From Alentia gelatinosa (taxonomy: Eukaryota > Annelida > Polychaeta > Phyllodocida > Polynoidae): a stretch of DNA of 64,000 nt. Position 1 is the first letter of the stretch; every line of letters begins with the position of its first letter. A program made the translations under genes and the position numbers. This document shows positions 54,655 through 64,000 of the stretch, in pieces. Under the pieces are notes generated by a model. It had not been told where the DNA came from, did not search any database, and was given only the letters and a program-made list of their open reading frames with translations. The stretch is from NCBI GenBank assembly GCA_950022655.1, contig OX465584.1, forward strand, positions 65,348,722-65,412,721. The letters are read 5' to 3'.

Positions 54655-54909
54655 GATCTCACCCCTGGTATTTCTTTCCAATAGACTTAACATTGGGATC
54701 TCATATCCAACGCCCATTGAGTATTTCGGAAAGATATTCAATGGGGGATAATGTCACGAAGGTTAGCCCATTAGTCAATGTGAAGGGTTAGATAAATTCA
54801 GAAACCTATTCAAGTTTAGGGTCAGAGCTTGATCCCATCTCATTTGAATCGCTACATAATGCATGTGGCTTCACCGTGTGAATTGCTACGCGATTCAAAC
54901 TGGATGAGA
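54655..54909 (+). mobile_element. TIR/hairpin element, family D (copy 1)
   Basis: Homologous along its length to 63612-63862: tctcacccctggtatttctt, caatagacttaacat, atatccaacgcccat, gcccattagtcaatgtgaag, then a hairpin (54840-54909) with arms tttgaatcgctac and gctacgcgattcaaa and the tip gtggcttcaccgtgtg. It is followed by an inserted H1 element (54912-55307), after which the family sequence appears to resume (aaactttcataggtttcctc). Confidence 0.75.
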
Positions 54910-54911
54910 TA

Positions 54912-55307
54912 CATAGACAATAATCAATCGTTTTATGGACCGGCAGTCGTAAACCATGAGAGGTTGATGCCTAGTAATACACGAGCACCAGCGAGTGTAT
55001 TACGACGTCAACCTCGAGTGGTTTACAGAGCCGCCTGTCCACAAAACCATCGTTTGTTGTATTTATTATCCATCTTCTCCAACAATTTAAACCCAGTTTA
55101 TGCCATATTAAAAGGTACAACAATAGGGACTATTTCTTTGCTCTATACCACAAATGGACTATTTTTCCCGTATCCCATGGTTTTGAGACCGTATACCACA
55201 GGTTTGAATCCGTATACCACAGTTATGGTATCTGACAGGTTTTATATGGTTTACTGTGTCCCCATACATTTTCAATGGGGGCTTTGTATACGATGGATAA
55301 TAAAAGG
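54912..55307 (+). mobile_element. Foldback/MITE-like element, family H1 (third copy)
   Basis: Near-identical to 11561-11970. Palindrome at 54915-55060 (arms ccggcagtcgtaaaccatga and tggtttacagagccgcc) and a tail with cgtataccacaggtttgaat and gtatacgatggataataaaa. It seems inserted in the family-D element. Confidence 0.75.
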
Positions 55308-55565
55308 TCTGTCTGTAAACTTTCATAGGTTTCCTCTGCAGTAGCAGGCGTCTAGAGTGGTACGAGGTGTGGTATTGTTGGTGATCCTATCAGCAGCAGC
55401 AGCACTCGTTGTAGTACTTAGTAGAAAATCTAATGAGGGGTTAAGTCCCAGGGGTACCATCTCCCTACTCTATACAAACCCACTACCGTAGTGGGGCTAG
55501 TGATGGTAGATGGTAACACAGGTGGAAGTGGTGGTCTGAGTTGTGGTAGTGTGGCTGTAGTGATG
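55308..55565. other. No gene; right end of family D then unique sequence
   Basis: The first 40 bp resemble 63870-63905 (aactttcata.gtttcct). The rest shows tggtggt-type low complexity only. Confidence 0.4.
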
Positions 55566-56165
55566 ATTCCTATTGGTTATAGAGGAGGTTGTTCGGTGTT
55601 CTTTTAGTGGAGATTTGTCGGTTTCATGTTAGTGAAGGTTGTTCAGCGTTGTTTTAGAGGATGTTGTTCGGTGTTGTTTTTGTTGAGGTTGTTCGGTGTT
55701 GATTATGTGGAGGTTGTTCGGTGTTGATTTCGTGGAGCTTGTTTGGTGTTCATTTTGTTGAGGTTGTTCGTTGTTTATTTCTTGAGGTTGTTTGGTGTTC
55801 ATTTTGTGGAGCTTGTTTGGTGTTGTTTTTGTTGTGGTTTTTCGGTTTTGTTTTAGCGGATGTTGTCTAGTGTTATTTAAGTCAAGGTTGTTTGGTTTTG
55901 ATTTTGAGGAGGTAGTTCAGTGTTGAATTTGTGGAGGTTGTTCGGTGTTGATTTTGTGGAGGTTGTTCGGTGTTGATTTTGTGGAGGTTGTTTGGTGTTG
56001 ATTTTGTAGGGCTTGTTTAGTGTTGATCTTGTGGCAGTTGTTCGGTGTTGATTTTGTTGAGGTTATTTGTTGTTGATTTTGTGGAGGATTATAGTTTGGT
56101 GACTTTTTTGTGGAGATTGTTTGGTGTTGTTTTTTACCCGAGGATGTTTATAGTTTGGTGTTGAT
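55566..56165. repeat. About 25-bp minisatellite (GTGGAGGTTGTTCGGTGTTGATTTT)n
   Basis: About 22 degenerate copies of ttgtggaggttgttcggtgt plus tgattt. Copies at 55920-56000 are the most alike. Confidence 0.9.
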
Positions 56166-56234
56166 TTAATGGAGGTTTATAGCTTGGTGGTGCTTTTGTG
56201 GTAGTGTGATAGTGGTTGAATAGTCTTCTTGGCT

Positions 56235-56860
56235 CTAGCAGAGCAGTGTGGTTTGGTGTCAATTGTTTTGTCTGTGGTTCTTGTTTGTTGGTGCTCATAC
56301 TGCTGATTGTTGAGTTCTCTACGTGGTTCAGTGTCGGTGGTTGTTGTTTTGTTGATGCTCATACTGGTGATTGTTGAGTTCTCTACGTGGTTCAGTGTCG
56401 GTGGTTGTTGTTTTGTTGATGCTCATACTGGTGATTGTTGAGTTCTCTACGTGGTTCAGTGTCGGTGGTTGTTGTTTTGTTGATGCTCATACTGGTGATT
56501 GTTGAGTTCTCTACGTTGTTCGGTGTCTGTGGTTGTTGGTTGTTGGTGACCATACTGGTGATAGTGGAGTTCTCTACGTGGTTCGGTGTCTGTGGTTGTT
56601 GGTTGTTGGTGGCCATACTGGTGATAGTGGAGTTCTCTACGTGGTTCGGTGTCGGTGGTTGTTGGTTGTTGGTGGTCATACTTGTAATAGTTGAGTTCTC
56701 TACGTGGTTCGGTGTCTCTGGTTGTTGTTTAATGATGCTCATACTTGTAATTGTGGAGTTCTCTACTATTTTGTTGGTGGTCATACTGCTGATTGTTGAG
56801 TAGTCTACATGGTTTGGTCTTAGTGGTTGTTATTTTGTTGTTGCTCATACTGCTGACAGT
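56235..56860. repeat. 60/63-bp minisatellite
   Basis: About nine units containing gttgagttctctacgtggtt, cagtgtcggtggttgttg and tgctcatactggtga. The 60- and 63-bp period keeps frames open on both strands; those frames are not genes. Confidence 0.9.
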
Positions 56861-56929
56861 AGTCTAGGTTTGGTGTCAGCGGTGCGATATGGCATCTCCC
56901 ACTGCCGGGAGGCGTTGTTTTGTTTCAGT

Positions 56930-57420
56930 ATTGATCTGTCGGTCCTGCTTACTCTACCCCACCCCCTCACTCACCAACACCCTCACGCCTTACCTCCTCA
57001 CCCCCCTATGTATACACATATCACACTCAACAGCCCTGGAGATGTAGAGGCACACCCCCACCCCTTACCATATCACCCTGTACCCCTCCATATACGTACA
57101 CACAACATACTCCACAACACTGGATGTACAGGTATAAAGCCACACCCCTTACTTCCTTACCCCCTCCCCCTCCCCATGTATACGCACATCACACTCAACA
57201 ACCCTGGGGGTATAGAGATACATGCTATTATTACTTACCCTTCAGCCCTCCCCCCCCCCCTTACACATACGAAGCCTTCACCACACAACCCTGGATGGAA
57301 AAGATTACAGATACATCCCTTCTCCATCTCCCTGTATGAATACACACATAACAGCCCACATAACCCTGGATTTACAGGTATTTATCCCACCCCTGGTACA
57401 GGTTGTGCCATTGAGTTAAC
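56930..57420. repeat. Degenerate 'cacactcaacaaccctgg' array
   Basis: Loose tandem repeat of about 60 bp with the words tatacacatatcacactcaa, caaccctgga and tacaggtatagagacac, plus ccaccccttacc. Isolated units recur at 58185-58260 and 59145-59240, separated by hairpin elements. Confidence 0.75.
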
Positions 57421-57664
57421 GTTGAAATAAAATACGCCACGCTCACCTACATAGAGTGTCAATTCTCTGCCATTGCAGTGGCGGAGAATCTATGCATGGT
57501 GCGACAAATGAACGTCGCGGAAAAGAAAATAGTTCTGGCGCCATTGTCTGAACTGCAGCTGCAGCAACAATAGTTCCGGTGCCATTGTTTGAACAATTCA
57601 ATACATGATTATATTATTGCTTAAAATCACCTGTAAGGTCCGTGTTGGGGGTGAGATAAAAACA
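57421..57664. other. No gene seen; short duplicated phrase
   Basis: 'gttc.ggcgccattgt.tgaac' occurs twice (about 57531 and 57574). Nothing else recognised. Confidence 0.4.
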
Positions 57665-57806
57665 GAACCGCTTTCGAAACATATTTTGAACCACTACGCT
57701 CACTCGTTTGGATGCTCCGTATCATCACTCAGCTACGCCTCGTGACGATTACTACGCATCCAAACTTGTGGCGTAGTGGTTCAAAATACATTTCTAAAGA
57801 CAGTTC
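57665..57806. mobile_element. Hairpin element, family B
   Basis: Palindrome with outer arms gaaccgctttcgaaacatat and atttctaaagacagttc, inner arms ttttgaaccactacgc and gcgtagtggttcaaaa, a stem tttggatgc / gcatccaaa, shoulder attactacgcatcc and tip cactcagctacgcctcgtg. Non-coding. Confidence 0.75.
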
Positions 57807-57817
57807 TGCTTAAATAT

Positions 57818-58173
57818 GCAATATTTCCATGATATCGATCTGAGTGCCCGTATTCTCCATGTAGTTGATGCGTAGCAATACTCTGAGCGATAGCGAGGAG
57901 TATTACGTAGTGTCAACTACAAGGAGAATACGGCCACACAGATAGAAATCATGGTAATGTATTTATTACTCACCTTTCGAGTAATTGTATCTAGTATATT
58001 ATTAGAAATTCGACCCAAGCGCTGTGCTTTGATTATATGAATTAGATCCAATAACGCCCGTCAGGTCGCCGAAAAAGCCGTATTCTCCTAGGATATTCCG
58101 GAGGTCCGTTTTCTACTCAGTAGCGATCTTTAAGCTCCATAAGCTTAGCATGGAGACTCCGTACTAGGTGGGT
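57818..58173 (-). mobile_element. Hairpin element, family E (copy 2)
   Basis: Opposite orientation to 44757-45165. Palindrome at 57820-57960 (ttccatgatatcgatctga / agatagaaatcatgg; stem gtagttgatgcgtagcaata) followed by gtattctcctagg, gtagcgatct and an end ggagactccgtactaggtgg gtaataaa. Confidence 0.8.
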
Positions 58174-58287
58174 AATAAAGAGTAGCCCCCACCCCTACAC
58201 ATAGAAAACCCACATGATACAACCCTGGAGGTTTATTTAGATACATCCCCACCCATCATTACCCCTCTACCCCCTCCCTACATATAT
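58174..58287. repeat. Isolated unit of the 'caaccctgg' array
   Basis: cacatgatacaaccctggag and tagatacatccccaccc match units of 56930-57420. Probably a piece of one formerly continuous array cut by element insertions. Confidence 0.55.
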
Positions 58288-58840
58288 TTATTACCCACCG
58301 ATTATGGAGTCTCCATAGGGAATGTATAAGGCACCTGGAATTAGCTACCCAGAGATTTTGGCATGTCAGAATCTCCTGCAAGAGATTCCCGAAATATAGT
58401 CCTCTCCATAATGAGGTTGAATCGTCATGTACTTCGAAATAAGTTTCCTGAATGTTCATTCAGTGCTAATTATCTAGAATCAATCATAGTAATCTCATTT
58501 ACCATCAGAAACCACTGTCATAACACACTTTGCATGCTAAAAGTACAGGTTAATAGTGAACTATATTATTGGTGTAAGTCTACAGGGAATTACTGCCACA
58601 CTTGACAGTGCTGTGATGTCTGGAACTAAATGGTTTACAGAAACTTTTTAATTGCAACAGATTTGTAGGTAGGTAATGAATACAATAACAACTGGTTCTA
58701 CATATAAATGACTGTAATCTCCTCGTAGTTGACAACATAATATCCTCGCTAATCGCTTGGATACTACTATGCATCAACTACTCGGAGATTACGGCCATTC
58801 GTACACAAAACCAGTCATTATTGTGTATGTATACTATTGT
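58288..58840 (+). mobile_element. Hairpin element, family E (copy 3, diverged)
   Basis: Starts tttattacccaccgattatg with gagtctccat as in the other copies. The hairpin at about 58690-58830 has the stem cgtagttgacaacataatat / atactactatgcatcaacta and the tip cctcgctaatcgcttgg. The middle 300 bp differs from the other copies. Confidence 0.65.
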
Positions 58841-58987
58841 AAAACTGGATGAGTTTTAATCTTGACCACCATATGCCACAACTGGAGTTTGGCAAAGTAA
58901 CTTCATGACGCGAAGCCGAGTGAAGTCCGGAGCCAAAACTCCAGGAGTGACTTGTGGTGGCCAAGATTAAAACGAATCAGTTTTTGA
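58841..58987. mobile_element. Hairpin element, family A (copy 1)
   Basis: Palindrome with outer arms gagttttaatcttgaccacc and ggtggccaagattaaaacg, a stem actggagttt / aaaactccag and tip ttcatgacgcgaagccgagtg. Same family as 59494-59590. Confidence 0.75.
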
Positions 58988-59144
58988 TTTTATGCTAGTA
59001 CGTCTCCTCGATTTTGGAATATTACGTGATAACAATTCTGTATGCCATTGGTAGCATATAAAACTCTGTATGCCAGTCAGCGTGGCATATGGAAACTCAA
59101 TGTTGAGCCTTTGGGATTTTATAATAGGGATAGGATAAACATAT

Positions 59145-59240
59145 CATACTCCCCCAACCCTACATCTACAGGATTACAGGTACACCCCTCAACTTCCCTC
59201 CCTACATGCACACATCACACTGCACAACCCTGGATGTCCA
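59145..59240. repeat. Isolated unit of the 'caaccctgg' array
   Basis: ctccctacatgcacacatca and cacaaccctggatgtccagg match the 56930-57420 array. Confidence 0.55.
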
Positions 59241-59250
59241 GGTATAGAGA

Positions 59251-59479
59251 TTTATCCTACCCCTAATATAAAATCCCATAGGCTTAACATTGACTTTCCG
59301 TATGCGCCCGTATGTCGCATACGGATAAAAAATCGCTCTTAGGAGCATTAAAAAAATGGACCAATCAGAGATCAGCAGCTGAAAGCAAGGAGAGCTATAT
59401 GGAGGACTTCAGAAAGTTTTTATCGTGTTTTTTGTTATTTTTTCACATAGAAATATCGTTCACAGGGGGTAGGATAAAA
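59251..59479. mobile_element. TIR element, TTTATCCTACCCC family (copy 2)
   Basis: Ends tttatcctacccctaa and gggggtaggataaa are inverted. Internal cccataggcttaacattg corresponds to the catagacttaacat word of 20668-20892. The element is about 228 bp, the same size as the other copy. Non-coding. Confidence 0.75.
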
Positions 59480-59493
59480 TCCAAACCTTATTC

Positions 59494-59590
59494 GTTTTAA
59501 TCTGGGCTCCCGTATGCGACTCCTGGAGTTTTGGCTCTGGATATCACTACGCCAAACTCCAGTCGTCGCATACGGGATCCAAGATTAAAA
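59494..59590. mobile_element. Hairpin element, family A (copy 2)
   Basis: Palindrome with outer arms gttttaatctgggctcccgt and acgggatccaagattaaaac, and inner arms cctggagttttggc / gccaaactccag around ctctggatatcactac. Directly follows the TIR element 59251-59479. Confidence 0.75.
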
Positions 59591-59930
59591 CTCATCCGGA
59601 TTTACGATAGCACCCCACCCCTTACCACCTCTACACCCCCCGGTGGGAGAGGATAATACCCACCAACAGGTGAGACCCACCCGTGTACCTCACCCTGCCC
59701 CCCTCACCCCCCCCCCCCAGACACACACACCCAGACGTCGAGCGGGCTCCCTGGAGGCGTTCTCATCCAGGGCCGAGTGGGGAGGATCTCATGTCGATCT
59801 CCTGGGTGGAGATCCACGGTCTCTGCCCCGTCCCAGGCCTTCATCATAACCGACCCCCGGGCCACCCCGCCTGGACACGGGGAGTCGGGGTGAAGCATCC
59901 CGGACCCACAGGAGGGATGCTGGAGAACTC
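59591..59930. other. No gene seen; GC-rich lead-in to the 32-bp satellite
   Basis: Contains a poly(C) run (59707-59717), ccaccccttaccacctctac and GC-rich sequence without a recognisable exon. Open frames here have no domain. Confidence 0.4.
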
Positions 59931-61800
59931 GACCCCAATCGAACTCGACCTGTACAAAACTTGACCCGAATCGAACTCGACCTGTACAAAACTTGACCTG
60001 AATCGAACTTGACCTGTACAAAACTTGACCCGAATCGAACTCGACCTGTACAAAACTTGACCCGAATCGAACTTGACCTGAATCAAACTTGACCTGTACA
60101 AAACTTGACCCGAATCGAACTTGACCTGTACAAAACTTGACCCGAATCGAACTCGACCTGTGCAAAACTTGACCCGAATCGAACTTGACCTGTACAAAAC
60201 TTGACCCGAATCGAACTCTACCTGTACAAAACTTGACCCGAATCGAACTTGACCTGAATCAAACTTGACCTGTACAAAACTTGACCCGAATCGAACTTGA
60301 CCTGTACAAAACTTGACCCGAATCGAACTCGACCTGTGCAAAACTTGACCCGAATCGAACTCGACCTGTACAAAACTTGACCCGAATCAACTTGACTTGA
60401 ATCAAACTTGACCTGTACAAAACTTGACCCGAATCAAACTCGACCTGTACAAAAATTGACCCGAATCGAACTTGACCTGTACAAAACTTGACCCGAATCG
60501 AACTCGACCTGTACAAAACTTGACCCGAATCGAACTTGACCTGTACAAAACTTTACCCGAATCGAACTCTACCTGTACAAAACTTGACCCGAATCGAACT
60601 TGACCTGAATCAAACTTGACCTGTACAAAACTTGAACCGAATCGAACTTGACCTGTACAAAACTTGACCCTAATTGAACTTGAACTGTGCAAAAATTGAC
60701 CCGAATCAAACTCGACCTGTACAAAACTTGACCCGAATCGAACTTGACCTGCACAAAACTTGACCCGAATCGAACTTGACCTGTACAAAACTTGACCCGA
60801 ATCGAACTTGACCTGAATCAAACTTGACCTGTACAAAACTTGAACCGAATCAAACTCGACCTGTACAAAACTTGACCGGAATCGAACTTAACCTGTACAA
60901 AACTTGACCCGAATCGAACTTGACCTGTACAAAACTTGACCCGAATCGAACTTGACCTGTACAAAACTTGACCCGAATCGAACTTGACCTGTACAAAACT
61001 TGACCCGAATCGAACTTGACCTGTACAAAACTTGACCCGAATCGAACTTGACCTGAATCAAACTTGACCTGTACAAAACTTGAACCGAATCGAACTTGAC
61101 CTGTACAAAACTTGACCCTAATTGAACTTGAACTGTGCATAAATTGACCCGAATCAAACTCGACCTGTACAAAACTTGACCTGAATCGAACTTGACCTGT
61201 ACAAAACTTGACCCGAATCGAACTTGACCTGTACAAAACTTGACCCGAATCAGACTTGACCTGAATCAAACTTGACCTGTACAAAACTTGAACCGAATCA
61301 AACTCGACCTGTACAAAACTTGACCGGAATCGAACTTAACCTGTACAAAACTTGACCCGAATCGAACTTGACCTGTACAAAACTTGACCCGAATCGAACT
61401 TGACCTGAATCAAACTTGACCTGTACAAAACTTGACCCGAATCGAACTTGACCTGTACAAAACTTGACCCTAATTGAACTTGAACTGTGCATAAATTGAC
61501 CCGAATCAAACTCGACCTGTACAAAACTTGACCTGAATCGAACTTGACCTGTACAAAACTTGACCCGAATCGAACTTGACCTGTACAAAACTTGACCCGA
61601 ATCAAACTTGACCTGTACAAAACTTGACTCGAATCGAACTTGACCTGTACAAAACTTGACCCGAATCGAACTTGACCTGTACAAAACTTGACCTGCAACA
61701 AACACAATAAGAAGAACTCCATCCGACCTGACCGTGACCCAACCCAAAATAAACTCTACCCGCTAGAAGAACTCGACCCAAACCAAACTTGACCTGTACA
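59931..61800. repeat. 32-bp satellite (CGAACTTGACCTGTACAAAACTTGACCCGAAT)
   Basis: About 58 units of 32 bp built from the half-unit cgaacttgacctgtac and its relative. The variant gaactgtgc recurs at 60682, 61130 and 61482, spacings of 448 and 352 bp, exact multiples of 32, so blocks of 14 and 11 units were duplicated. Minus-strand open frames are artefacts. Confidence 0.95.
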
Positions 61801-62095
61801 AAACTTGACCTGCAACAAACTCAAGGTTCCCGACCTGACCTGACCCGAAGCAAAATAAACTCTACCAATTAGAAGAACTCGACCCCACCCGACCTGAACT
61901 CCATCAGACCTGACCCAAAATGAACTCAACCCGACCCGAACTCAACCTAACCTGACCTGAAACAAACTCGACCCATCATAAGAACTCGACCCGAAACGAA
62001 CTCAACCCATGAAACTCGACCCATATTGAACTCAATCCATTTGAAAAACTGGACCAATACCAAACTTGACCAATTTTAAATCTTCCCAACACAAG
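61801..62095. repeat. Diverged edge of the 32-bp satellite
   Basis: Words such as gaactcgacccgaaac and aactcaacccgacc continue the satellite theme with strong divergence, as expected at an array edge. Confidence 0.75.
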
Positions 62096-62245
62096 TATCT
62101 TATTATAACTGTGGATAAATACTATATTTAACAGTGAGTATGTTATATTGGCCTCAAATGTGATCTTCTCTGGGGAAGAAATCTAACTGAAAACCCTATG
62201 GTTAATGCTATCCCTAATCCTCTTTATGATAGACGGACAAAGTTG
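62096..62245. other. No gene seen
   Basis: Short AT-rich stretch without recognisable features. Confidence 0.3.
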
Positions 62246-62780
62246 GCTCTACTATAGGCTGGTTAAGAGTTCTCTATGATAGACCAGCTGAAATCTTCTT
62301 TTAGATAGACCAGTCACAGCTCTCTATAATAGACCGGGTAAAACCCTCTTTTCCATAGAGTGGCCAAAGTCCTTCTTTTCATAGACCAACCAAAGTTCTC
62401 TCTATGTTAGGCCGGTCAAATTCCTCTTTTCAATGTACCAGTCAAAGTCTGTGATAGACCGACAAAAGCCCTCTTTTCAATAAACTGGTCAAAGTCCTCT
62501 TTTCAATAGACCAGCTGAGGCCCTTTTTTTGATACACCGGCCAAAGCCCTCTTTTCAATAGACTGACCAAAGTTATCTTTTCAAGAAACCAACCGAAGAC
62601 CTCTTTTCCAATAAACCGGCTAAAGCCCTCTCTAAGATAGACCGGCCAAAGCCCTCTTTTCGATAGAGTGGCTGAAGACCTCTTTTCAATACACCGGCTG
62701 AAGGTCTCTTTTCGATAGACCGCCTGAAGACCTTTTTTCAATAGACCGGCCAAGCCCTCTTTTCAATAGACCGGCCAAAG
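62246..62780. repeat. 25/26-bp degenerate minisatellite (CTCTTTTCAATAGACCGGCCAAAGC)n
   Basis: About 20 diverged copies of ctcttttcaatagaccggcc plus aaagc. Open frames on minus are by-products. Confidence 0.9.
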
Positions 62781-62849
62781 CGCGATGACTCTATGAAGGA
62801 GCCGGCTGTGCTGCCCTCTGGTGGGCAAACGTTTACGTAATTGGCTGAT

Positions 62850-62870
62850 GGGAGTGCGCATGTGCAATGA
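62850..62870. promoter_or_regulatory. NRF1-like site
   Basis: tgcgcatgtgca at 62855-62866 is one base from the NRF1 palindrome. Isolated, with no exon nearby. Confidence 0.2.
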
Positions 62871-62877
62871 ATGATGC

Positions 62878-63395
62878 AGACGCCTCGCCCCTCCCTCCCT
62901 CCCTCCCCCTCCCTCCCCCTCCCACTCCCCCTTCCTCCCTCCCTCCCTCCCACTCCCCCTCCCTCCCCCTCTACCTCCCTCCTCCTCCCTCCCTCTCTAC
63001 CTCCCTCCTCCTCCCTCTCCCTCCCCCTCCCTCCCCCCTTCCCCTCCCTCCCTCTCTACCTCCCTCCTCCTCCCTCTCCCTCCCCCTCCCTCCCTCCTCC
63101 TCCCTCCTCCTGCCTTTCCTCCCTCCTCCCTCCCCCTCCCTCCCCCTCCCTCCCCCTCCCTCCCCCTCCCTCCCCCTCCCTCCCTCCCTCTCAACCTCCC
63201 TCCTCCTCCCTCCCCCTGCCTCCCTCTCTCCCCCTCCCTCCCTCCTCCTCCCCCCTCCTGCCCCCTCTCTCCCTCCCCCTCCCTCCCTCCTCCTCCCTCC
63301 TCCTCTCCTCCCCCTCCCTCTCTCTCCCTCCCTCTCTCTCCCTCCCCCTCCCCCTCCCTCCCTCCCCCTCCCCCCCCCTCCTCCTGCCCTCTCAC
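62878..63395. repeat. Pure polypyrimidine CCCTCCCTCC tract, 0.5 kb
   Basis: Almost uninterrupted C/T on the + strand (G/A on minus) with ctccctccccctccctccc repeats. The minus strand has repeated runs of three or more G separated by single A, a strong G-quadruplex and triplex-forming pattern. Open frames are Pro/Ser/Leu artefacts. Confidence 0.9.
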
Positions 63396-63611
63396 GGGAC
63401 CGCGCCGCCTTTGTCCGTTGCCCTGATTAAATGCAAATCTCGGCGCCTCGTTCATGGACGCACCATTTGGTATCAGCACCGCGGGGAATGGACGCCAACA
63501 CAAGACGGCAATCGGATTATCATCCCTCCTTGTTTTTATTTGCCCGATTCACGCTCAGATACCGAGTCTGTGTGCCTGCGACCAGCGGCCGGGCTGGAGG
63601 GATCGTCCACT
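63396..63611. other. No gene seen; octamer word
   Basis: Moderately CpG-rich; contains the octamer-like atgcaaat at 63431. No exon or element recognised. Confidence 0.3.
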
Positions 63612-63905
63612 TTATCTCATCCCTGGTACTTCTTTCTCCATAGACTTAACATAGGGAACTCGTATCCAACGCCCATGAAATATTCAGGAAAAATGTTCAA
63701 TGGGGGATTATGTCACAGATGATAGCCCATTAGTCAATGTGAAGGGTGAGATAAATTCAGAAACCCATTCAAGTTTAGGGACAAAGCTCGATCCTATTTC
63801 ATTTAAATCGCTACGTAATTCACAGGCGAAGCCTTGTGAATTACTACGTGATTCAAACTATATGTGGGAAAGGCTCTGCCCTGAACTTTCATAGTTTCCT
63901 TTAAG
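63612..63905 (+). mobile_element. TIR/hairpin element, family D (copy 2)
   Basis: Matches 54655-54909 in order: catccctggtacttctttct, catagacttaacat, tatccaacgcccat, gcccattagtcaatgtgaag. The hairpin at 63800-63860 has arms aatcgctacgtaattcac and gtgaattactacgtgatt and the tip aggcgaagcctt. The sequence after it (aactttcatagtttcc) corresponds to 55318, showing that copy 1 was split by an insertion. Confidence 0.75.
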
Positions 63906-64000
63906 TTGGGGATAGTCCACTGTAGGGACCTTCCACTGTAGAGATCGCCCGCAGGAGGGATCGTCTTCTGTAGGATTCGTCGGTAATAGGGATGGTCCTC

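Noticed and set aside
56392..56803. Open frames on both strands of the 60/63-bp minisatellite
   Set aside because: Period divisible by three keeps both strands open; the products are simple repeats.
62867..63722. Pro/Ser/Leu-rich frames that resemble extensin-like proteins
   Set aside because: Direct translation of the CCCTCC tract.

Overview
The window looks like accessory, non-genic DNA of a eukaryote, most likely a marine invertebrate animal. A lancelet or a lophotrochozoan would fit, but the species cannot be fixed from this sequence. Supporting points are a Ngaro-type tyrosine-recombinase retrotransposon, an endonuclease-type LINE with a poly(A) tail, dozens of short terminal-inverted-repeat (TIR) and foldback elements, and very abundant mini- and microsatellites. 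I see no bacterial operon, rRNA, tRNA or CRISPR array. I find no convincing complete host gene, only three CpG-rich stretches that could be promoters or first exons (about 10.6-10.95, 44.06-44.73 and 47.78-48.07 kb, with a weaker one at 50.5-50.7 kb).

Layout. 0.2-1.85 kb: a TIR element. 2.7-8.0 kb: a C-rich minisatellite, then TGTC and TCTG/TCTA arrays, ending in an exact 1000-bp-offset tandem duplication that carries a foldback module. 8.1-16 kb: scattered foldback and TIR elements around one candidate promoter/first exon. 17.2-19.4 kb: a 10-bp satellite split by hairpin elements. 19.7-25.3 kb: nested TIR elements, pyrimidine arrays and a fragment with two hammerhead-like motifs. 25.5-32.0 kb: a 53-bp satellite interrupted by a Ngaro element (26674-31539) with the diagnostic A1-ORFs-B1-A2-B2 split repeats. 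33.0-44.06 kb: a 31/36-bp satellite interrupted by a full-length 7.6-kb LINE (33943-41570) with a target-site duplication and poly(A) tail. 44.06-53.1 kb: CpG-rich islands, minisatellites and nested transposons. 53.6-54.55 kb: a 60-bp array derived from the end of a foldback element. 54.6-59.6 kb: many hairpin elements and minisatellites. 59.9-62.1 kb: a 32-bp satellite. 62.2-63.4 kb: a 25-bp degenerate array and a pure pyrimidine tract.

The main discovery is the LINE. Its ORF1 (927 codons) joins a coiled coil, an RRM/CTD-like nucleic-acid-binding unit and a C-terminal NADAR domain, a family known for ADP-ribose-related N-glycosidase activity. A separate 222-codon SGNH hydrolase ORF follows. 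ORF2 (968 codons) carries an apurinic-type endonuclease and a reverse transcriptase. All three frames are open and the flanks show a clean insertion, so this looks young and possibly functional. The NADAR fusion suggests that the element carries its own enzyme against a nucleotide or nucleic-acid modification. That is an inference.

Two further themes stand out. First, at least fifteen long imperfect palindromes with different arms share a similar GC-rich tip and a TACTACGC-like shoulder. Second, at least two tandem arrays are built from the end of such an element, so satellites here appear to be born from foldback transposons. Most long open frames elsewhere are by-products of stop-poor tandem repeats and are not annotated as genes.
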